Of a stretch of 64,000 nt of DNA, positions 56,986-64,000 are shown piece by piece. This stretch comes from Calliopum simillimum (Eukaryota > Arthropoda > Insecta > Diptera > Lauxaniidae). Under the pieces are notes generated by a model that searched no databases, was not told the origin of the DNA, and worked only from the letters and a program-made list of their open reading frames with translations. Numbering within the stretch: the first letter of the stretch is position 1; every line of letters starts with the position of its first letter. The stretch lies in the NCBI GenBank assembly GCA_951812925.1, contig OX638370.1:106468897-106532896 (forward strand), in the 5' to 3' direction. A program made the position numbers and the translations under genes.

Positions 56986-57700
56986 ACCCTACACCCAGGG
57001 TATATTCACTTTGTTCTTCCGTTTATAACGCAGAGAGGGAGGCGTGGCAGATATAGAAAAGTATATATATTCTTGATCAGCGTCACCTCTTGTGTTGATA
57101 GAGCCATGTCCGTCTATCTGGCTGGCTGGCTGGGTGGCTGGCTGGCTGGGTAGCTGGGTGGCTGGGTATCGGCTGTGTGTGGAAATACATTTTTTGGGAA
57201 AACTAAGCAAGATAATTCAATGAAATTTAGTACACAGCCTTCGTCGTCAAAGCTAGCTCGGGGGATTGAAAATGAGCGAAATCTGTCAATGAACACGCCT
57301 ACCGCCCATACAAAAAATATTTTCAAAATGCAAATTTTGGAGTATATTTCACAACAATGCAACCAAAATACACATAAATACTACGAATAGTCAGCGCAAG
57401 CTCTGATAAAAAGCTGGTCGAATTCGGACAAGAGGGCGTGGCACCTCTCATATAAGCAAAAGCTTCAAAACGCTCATATACTTCAGGATTTTGAGATATC
57501 CGTGCTTGAAGCTGAGAAAGCGCTGTTTTCAATCTTGAGATGTAGTTCCAGGAGATGGTTTATTTTAATTCTTTTGATGGCATCGAATAGCCCTAATCTA
57601 ACCTATCAAACCATACTTTTAAATTTTTTCAATTGGACCCTTACTTTCCGAGTTATCACCCTTTGAAATAAGGGCATATTTTACCCATGTAAAAATGTTT
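56986..57700 (+). mobile_element. mini-me/DINE-1-type repeat
   Basis: It begins with an imperfect palindrome ATACCCTACACCCAGGGTAT. A core follows, TATATATTCTTGATCAGCGT then CATGTCCGTCT, and next a (GGCT/GGGT)n tract (57118-57172). The TA-rich part, conserved core and GTCY/GGCT-type microsatellite in that order are the signature of the dipteran mini-me/DINE-1 repeats, which are regarded as Helentron derivatives. The body (57190-57665) recurs elsewhere in the window, inverted at 1191-1570 and direct at 7715-7940. Confidence 0.7.
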
Positions 57701-57722
57701 GGGGAAAAAGTCTCCCTTAACG

Positions 57723-57876
57723 ACCATAGGGACACATATGTCCCAGAAAATTCCAGAAAAAACGTTAAAATTTTTTGAATTTTTATTTTAAAATATGTTT
57801 TCTGGACGCCCAATAGACCATTATAAATAGCTATCATGGTTGCATAAGCTCCCAAATCCTTACGGTCCTGAAAGGG
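57723..57876. mobile_element. Possible small TTAA-flanked (piggyBac-type) MITE
   Basis: TTAA occurs at 57719-57722 and 57877-57880. Reading inward, the right end gives CCCTTTCAGGACCGTAAGG, a style common at piggyBac ends, while the left gives CGACCATAGGGACACATATG, which matches only loosely. A palindrome GGGACACATATGTCCC lies just inside the left end. It is 154 bp and sits in the tail of the DINE-type repeat. Confidence 0.35.
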
Positions 57877-57880
57877 TTAA

Positions 57881-59635
57881 GCCTGTTATTTTAAAATTTT
57901 TTTTTCCAGAAATGCTCTTCTTGGCTTCAATTTAATAAAAAAAATTGCCACTCATAAAGTTTTTTTTTGTTTTCACTTTTTGAGAAGTAGCCAAATTCTC
58001 AATGGGTCGCTTTTCTTATTCCATCTAAATGACATATCAAACAGCAGAGCCAGCTGCCGCCACAACAGGAAATAAAGTAAACATCCGTCTGGAATACGCT
58101 TCCGTCAGCAAACTTATTAATATGTAAAAGTATATCGTTTGAAACAGAGCAACGAACAACGAACAACAACGAAAACAGCAACACCATCATTTTTATAACA
58201 AAAACACAAATATAAATAATAACGGTGCGTGTGCATAAAGTAAGAAAAATATCACCAAAATAGAAAAGTAGGCGGGAAAAGGTTGTGCACTCCACCGCCG
58301 CGGCTTGATGTCGCTACAAACTGCGCCATTTGCTGTCATTGCTGCTGCTGCTGCTGCTGCCGCTGTCGCTGCTGTTCTTCGTAACGCAGCAAAACGAAGA
58401 CAAATGATTACTGCCGGAAGTGTTGACAAAGAAGCATGAGAGTGCGTACATATAAAACAAAAACAACAACATCGAAATTGAGGGGCGGGGCAGTAGAAAA
58501 AAATTGCACACGACCTCGTTAAGAAGCATTTGACAGTTGAAAGGACAATATGTTGACGTCTATAAACGCAATGACAATCGCATTCGGCAAGCGAAACGAT
58601 GACAGTGACAGTGACAGTGTAACGTAGCGACATCGCCGCGCACGTGACAGCGCTCAAATGTCAAATTTACATTAATTTTGACAGCACATACACCAAAATG
58701 TGAAAGGGAAAAATTTAATTTGATTTTTTTCTTTTCGTTCGTTTCTCCGCCATCTTTACGTTTCATCATTTTTTATTTGTATATTTCATTCATTTATTTC
58801 TTTTCGTTTCTTGTTTTAGGCCTTAAATAGTTCGTGGCAATGTGTGTGTGTAGGCGTTTGTGATTTATGTTGTACTTTGTCTAATTATTTTTTGATTAAA
58901 CGTTATGTTGGTATGTAATTTACTTTTCTTTTTTTGTATTTTGGTTTTGTTTTTGTTGGAAAGTGTAACTTTAATAATGATGGTAGTTGCTAATGGGAAT
59001 CGCAGGTGTGTCTCTGCTTAAAAGGTGCTAGTTACATACTAGAATGGTTATTAAGAAATTTTTTAAAAAAAAAAGAGTGGAATTTCAGAAATATTTATAG
59101 TGAATTTAGGGAAAGTTAATGTCCATTCAATATGCAAATTGTTAATTTGACATGTCAGATGTTCATTAAACTTTATAGAAAACATTCGTTTAAATTAGAA
59201 TACACTTTCGTTTAAAAAGAAAAATTATAAGTGCACTAGACTTTTTCAGATTTGTCTGGCAAAAATTTGAAATACTTGGAATTTCAGAGAACATTTGTTG
59301 AACCCAAATTCAAAACCGAAAAATGCCACTTCCGAAAATAACGCCTGAAATTTTTTTTGAAATAAGGCCCGAAATTTTTTTGACATAAATTTTTTTGACA
59401 TAAATTTTTTGAAATAAAGCTACAATAAAAGCTGACTAAGACATAATCCAAGTACTTTCGAAAATAATTCCATAGAAAATAGAGCCGAAAAGTGATACTA
59501 AGTACTGTCCGAGAAAAATTTGATACTTACTTTTTCATCAATAAAAATATACCCAATGAAATTATTTTTTTTTTTTATTTTGAATGTGTTGTATAACAAA
59601 TATAAATAACCGATTTCAGCAAATATTTATCTTCT
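57881..59635. other. Non-coding DNA including a GC-richer, motif-rich patch
   Basis: Between about 58010 and 58770 the DNA is less AT-rich. It has (CTG)n at 58338-58376, a (GACAGT)3 run at 58600-58618, a CACGTG E-box near 58640, and TGACAG or TGTCA motifs nearby. This may be a host promoter or untranslated exon, but no splice structure or coding frame supports a gene. The 154-codon minus frame (58193-58657) reads poly-Ala through the CTG tract and is not convincing. Bases 59330-59425 hold a small repetition of GAAATTTTTTTGACATAAAT. Confidence 0.35.
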
Positions 59636-60420
59636 TTAAAAATATTTCACTTTTTTCTTAAGACCTTTGACTAATTTTTTTACTGTTGTTTTGTCGACAG
59701 AGCCGTACGATCTTCGCCACTTATTCCAGAAATCTTGTAAAATTTTTGCAGCATTATTACTCGTTCGAAGATCCAATTTCATTAAAGCCCAATGTCTCTC
59801 AAAAGGTTGAGACTCTGGGCAGTTATTTGGATTCGCATTTATGTCGGCTCTAGAGTAGCCAGAGGGTGTCAAATCAGGCCAGAACACTACAGTATCCTCG
59901 TGCCCACGAATAAATGGCAAAAGACGTTTTTTAAGGCAATTTTCAAAATAAGTTTTCGAGTTAATTGTGCCCTGTGTTTCAAAAAAAACTGCATATCCGA
60001 ACACAGGTGCATATGGCCTGCTAAACTAAGTACATACTCACATACTGCGTGGGAAATTTTGTGATTTTTTTCTTTTTAAAATTGCTCTTTACCTTCTCCA
60101 AACAGGTATAAAATTCACATCCTAGTAGCTGTTTGAAATGTGCCTTAAAGCATTTTTCATCGTTTATTATGCAGCAGTCAAATTAAGTCAAGTTGAAGTT
60201 TACTTTCGAGCCTCAAACTGTTTTTCATTGGAACGGTCTTACTTTTTTCGTTAGTCTTTGTATGAGAAATTTTGAGGTAACTGCTCTGGCAGCTTTATCC
60301 TTTACTAAAGTGTTTGGATTCTCTTTAGAAAGGTGCTTCACTTTTTTCACCAACTGTTGGTCTAACCGGATTTTCTACCTGAACCCTTTTTTCGCATAAT
60401 TCAAACATCGACATTTTCTT
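59636..60420 (-). pseudogene. Tc1/mariner-class transposase relic
   Basis: Minus-strand pieces in changing frames read VKKVKHLSKENPNTLVKDKA, IINDEKCFKAHFKQLLGCEF (first aspartate in NDE), KITKFPTQYVS, then in one frame from about 59985 ETQGTINSKTYFENCLKKRL. After these come TVVFWPDLTPSGYS (second aspartate), and NPNNCPESQPFERHWALMK (catalytic glutamate in FERHW). The pattern FWPDLAS.HYS ... ANPPN.PE.RPIE.FWA is that of a Tc1/mariner subgroup common in insects. The frame between 59636 and 60004 is open, but the front is broken. Inverted ends were not found. Confidence 0.82.
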
Positions 60421-60757
60421 TAATTCAAAATAACTTTTTAGACAGTGATTTTTGTTGCATCTATTCTCTTTACCTATAGCTGAATATTTTAATTCCGATT
60501 TTTCAGCTAAGATGACAAAATGACTTCGTGCCTTTTTTGCATTTCATTTACTCCTAAGTTCTCTTGTTTTTGGAGATATTGTTTAAGTAGAAAAATAACA
60601 AAAAATAGCAAATTATCGGTTTTTTACATGGGTTTTGGGTTCAATAAATATTCTTTGAAATGGATAAAAATTTTCATGCTTTGCATTTTCAAAAAAAAAA
60701 AGTTGTCAAATGAATTAAAAAATGTTTGTATCATTGACGAAATTTATTGCCTATATC
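60421..60757. other. Spacer between two relics
   Basis: An open frame starting at 60520 runs through this spacer into the retrotransposon piece, but its first about 80 codons have no family resemblance and are a fortuitous fusion. Confidence 0.4.
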
Positions 60758-60765
60758 CATATAGA

Positions 60766-61505
60766 ATTGAAGACCTTGTCTTGGAATCACAAAAGGCCGG
60801 CCTAAAAATCAACGTATCCAAGACTAAAAGCATGAAGCTAAACGCAAGCAATGACATCACGTTTAAAGCTGGCAGTGATGACATCGGAAACGTCGATAGC
60901 TTCACGTATCTAGGCAGCATTATCTCCATGGATGGTGGAGCAAAAGAGGATATCAACTCAAGAATAGCAAAAACAAAAGGCGCGTTTGCTCAACTGAACA
61001 AAATATGGTTCATCCGTTATATCCACCAAAACGAGAGTGCGCATTTTTGATTCGAATGTGAAATCGGTTTTGTTATATGGGTGCGAAACGTGGCTTGTTA
61101 CTGAACAACTAACGAACAAGCTGCAAGTATTCGTCAACAAATGCTTAAGGCGTATACTAAAGGTTTGGTGGCCTCGCACTATATCAAATGCCGAGCTACA
61201 TCAAAAATGCAAACAGAAGGCTATAGCAAACGAGATCAAGCTGCGCAAATGGGGATGGATTGGTCACACTCTCCGGAAACCACACAGCGAAGTTTGTCGC
61301 CAGGCCCTTGAGTGGAACCCACAAGGCAGTAGAGGACGTGGTAGACCCAAAACCAACTGGAAAAGGTCGTTGGAAAAGGAAATCCAAGAATCGGGAAAAT
61401 CGTGGCAAGAGATCAAAGTCATCGCAAAGGATCGTGACAAATGGAGAGATTTCATATTGGCCCTATGCTCCTCCTAGGAGTTAAAGGAGAATACATACAT
61501 ACATA
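60766..61505 (+). mobile_element. 5'-truncated RTE-like non-LTR retrotransposon
   Basis: Direct repeats CATATAGA flank it (60758-60765 and 61506-61513), and it ends in (ATAC)n, as RTE-like elements often do. The coding part is the end of a reverse transcriptase: LESQKAGLKINVSKTKSMKL, SFTYLGSIISMDGG, a one-base frameshift near 61008, then VRIFDSNVKSVLLYGCETWL, FVNKCLRRIL, WGWIGHTLRKP, RGRGRPKTNWKR and DRDKWRDF to the stop at 61475-61477. The 5' end is missing, including the catalytic YADD. The same family has a second copy at 54232-54400. Confidence 0.85.
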
Positions 61506-61513
61506 CATATAGA

Positions 61514-61942
61514 CTACAATACTTAATTTAATATTTGTATTTCTCAAAGCATGGTTTTCAGATAAAAGTTTCGAATTTTCCGTAAAAGAATTTTTTAACC
61601 CAAAATTGAACAATTTTTTTTTTTTTTCTTTTTTTTATGAATTTTGTGGAGTTTTATGATGTTCAAGCGATATGAATGAATCAAAACCGATAAATAACTC
61701 GATAGCAAAATAGTAAATTTCTGCAAAAAACCGGAAATCGTTAATCATTCATAGGTAAGATGTTTTCTCCCTCAATTTTCCCCAGTACACGTATAAGTTT
61801 TATACCCAAAATTTTTCAATTTAAGTTTGTTTCTGATCAAAACCACACTAATTACTCTTCATAAATTTATATTTCTATTTATCTGAAATTGGGCAATTAT
61901 ATAGGGTGTATCGCATAAATTTACGAAGCTATTAAGAGTTTA
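61514..61942. other. Non-coding DNA
   Basis: There is a T run at about 61614-61636. Nothing else was recognised. Confidence 0.45.
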
Positions 61943-61944
61943 TA

Positions 61945-62122
61945 GAGAAAGCCTGGACTAACAAAAAATTGCAGCTGAGGGGGGTTTAAAGTGTACCCCT
62001 GAGGAGCCTTAGGGTTAAAACTGATTTATTGACTTATTTTAGAAACATATTTCCCAATAATTTCTTAAAGGTACATATTATAACCTTTTCAGGTGCATTT
62101 TTTTGTTAGTCTTGGCCTTCTC
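61945..62122. mobile_element. MITE, 178 bp, TA target
   Basis: The ends GAGAAAGCCTGGACTAACAA and, inverted, GAGAAGGCCAAGACTAACAA continue together through AAAAATTGCASCTGA, about 36 bp with a few mismatches. TA lies at 61943-61944 and 62123-62124. It is non-coding, and probably Tc1/mariner-type by target and size. Confidence 0.75.
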
Positions 62123-62124
62123 TA

Positions 62125-64000
62125 TCACTCTCCGTGCGATAAACGCGCTATATTTATGCTAAAATCTACACCCAAATGTAAGAGCACAATGTTAACTTAA
62201 TCACTACCAGAAGAAGTTAGACCATTTATGTGACGATTCTTTTCATGCAGTCAAGTCAATATCAGAACATGTATTTTATACCTGCTCTGCCATCCAAAAA
62301 AATCTAGTTAAGAATCAACTTCTTACTGACTGAGTTTTCAAATTGTTATCCTTTTAAAATTATGAACACAATTTAAAAGAATTTTTTATTACAAAGATGT
62401 GCCAAATATTCCATATTAACAAAAAGTCACGAATTTTAAGTATCAAACCATTCGTGCATCACACCATTTGTGCCTGCATGAAATTTCAAACTTTTAATGA
62501 AAAAAGTTATAATACCGGCTATGAATTATAAAGGAATACATTTTTATATAAAATTTACATATTACCCAAATAAAAACCTGATTTTAAAAGACCTTTCAAT
62601 ATAACTTGTACTTAACGCAGTTAAAGCTGAACATTGGCCGAAGGAATGGTAAAATAAAAGTCTTTTAAAGGTTCACGAACTTTCGTCCTTTGGCATTGAT
62701 ATAAACAAGGTACGACTACGACGACATATAGTTGTAAAAATAAAGCCCTCATGCACATTATACATTTTGCTTAATTTGTTTTGAGAAAATCATAATGGAC
62801 ATTTTCTAAAATTAATAATGACGTCAAAGTAAACAAAACAAAAAAAAAATATATAAATACAAGAAAACAGGAAAACTTTTAACAAAAGGAAAAACCAACA
62901 AAAAGTTACTTACTTAAGCTGTCAATAAGTTTGACACTTGTTACCAGCAGCGTAGTTCATGCGCATTTTTTGGGGCCACTAAAGCAAAAATAGAATTTGC
63001 ATGTGAAATGAGCAAATGTACGACGACGAGCTACTTGCCTTCAGTAGCGTTGCCTTCAATAACTTGAAGAATGACTGAGTACTGAGATGGATGTCTAACG
63101 TGCTGCTCAAGACATTGACACAAATGCTAACGGCTGCCTGGTAGGAAGTGGGGCTATGTGTGTCTGTTGGTTGATGGTACCCGCATGCATGTAAATGACG
63201 TATATCCAGTGTCAAACAAATGTGATGCGGGGCTATATACTTGAAGCAGTCGCTTTAAATTTGTAGGAGCAAGTGTCAAAGTGGCCTTGTTCTTGGGAAC
63301 AACAACAAAAACTCTGCTGCTGCTTCTTTTAAAGGCAGCCAAGAGGGCACTTTAGTTGTGTTAATGACTTTTGTTAGCGCGCGCTTTTGTTTTTAGAATT
63401 TGACACAATTCTAGCGCATCTTTTATGCTATGCTACTCTTCCTTTTTTATCTCTATGACTTGTTTGTGTGTAAAATTTTTCACTTTTCACTTGCTATAGT
63501 ATAACAAACGGCAACACTGACACGCGCTGACTGACACTATGCACACTAAAGCAATGTTGCACAATACAAAGAACTTTATGTCAAAGCATTTGGGTTAATT
63601 GAAAGTGTTGCTTTGTTGCTTGAAATGTTGCACAAAAACAACAACAGCAACAACAAACACACGCACACACTGCTGTTTATGTGAACTTACACTACATACA
63701 CACTTGTGTGTGTGTAAGTCACGTTGTGAACTTTCTTTTTTTGAGGGTTTTCTTTATTTTGCTTTTTTCTGGGCAAATTTCTTTTTGAGCCGTTTTTAAT
63801 GTAGCCTATTTTAAGGAGCTTCTATTTAATAGCACCATACAGCACAGCACTATGGTACGTGCGCTGTTTTATGTCAAGAAAATTGGCAAAGAAGAACCGA
63901 CAAAAAGTAGCTACAAATAAGAGGCGAAAAAAAACGTGTGAAATTAAGGATACACGTCTCACACGCACGCACACACACACACACGGAGAAACAAACACAA
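62125..64000. other. Non-coding DNA, comparatively complex
   Basis: After 62900 the DNA is less AT-rich, with CAACA and CA tracts (63640-63670, 63967-63983), and contains no repeat relic that I recognise. It may be host single-copy sequence with regulatory function. No exon, splice signal pair or RNA gene is supported. Confidence 0.4.

Noticed and set aside
58193..58657. A 154-codon minus-strand frame with a poly-Ala run
   Set aside because: The run comes from the (CTG)n microsatellite, the overlapping frame gives poly-Ser, and neither shows a conserved domain.

Overview
This window looks like gene-poor, AT-rich nuclear DNA of a higher (brachyceran) fly. The grounds are the dipteran-type CAA/CTG/CA microsatellites, a mini-me/DINE-1-type repeat core at about 57.07 kb, and a dense load of mariner, Tc1, pogo-like, piggyBac and RTE-like relics typical of large fly genomes. 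The species cannot be named from sequence alone. No intact host protein gene, tRNA gene or rRNA gene was found. Nearly all open frames longer than 60 codons are either pieces of broken transposases or chance frames in low-complexity DNA.

Layout, left to right. 0-5.5 kb: DINE-like repeat pieces, a snap-back mariner deletion derivative (2154-2886) and a Helitron-like hairpin/CTAG end (about 3.27 kb). 5.5-17.3 kb: a 120-bp-class repeat, two Tc1-type elements with TA target duplications (5880-7443 and 11200-13106), and a repeat family present as a far-apart inverted pair (10.76-11.20 and 16.89-17.28 kb). 17.4-18.7 kb: a GC-richer patch with tandem repeats. 21-25 kb: a degenerate minisatellite split by a large palindromic (foldback) element with TAA target duplications, another Helitron-like end, and a pogo-like element. 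25.5-27.2 kb: a MITE, a 113-bp array, a 37-bp array and a minus-strand TATA/Inr/DPE-like promoter. 28.0-30.9 kb: a mariner relic split at TTAA by a piggyBac-type element. 32.3-33.1 kb: a DD41D mariner relic. 35.2-37.1 kb: a 1.9-kb purine-rich minisatellite. 39.4-40.3 kb: a second copy of the palindrome. 41.9-42.6 kb: a TIR element carrying pol III/tRNA-like segments. 44.1-46.0 kb: a minisatellite, a pogo-like end and a composite foldback element with a GC-rich tandem core. 48.4-50.6 kb: a 2.1-kb minisatellite containing a MITE. 52.2-53.7 kb: a TIR element whose ends carry CACAGTG and which contains two tandem arrays. 54.0-55.0 kb: a second piggyBac relic split by a small RTE-like insertion with a 9-bp target duplication. 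57.0-57.9 kb: a mini-me/DINE-1-type repeat and a small TTAA-flanked MITE. 59.6-62.1 kb: a Tc1/mariner-class relic, an RTE-like 3' end and a MITE.

The most informative features are the nested insertions, where host and insert can be read exactly (mariner/piggyBac, piggyBac/RTE, minisatellite/palindrome), and several structured non-autonomous elements (long palindromes, a snap-back mariner, TIR elements with internal arrays or pol III boxes) that I could not assign to a named family. The single-copy DNA between them may be intronic or intergenic and may hold regulatory elements; that cannot be decided from the sequence alone.
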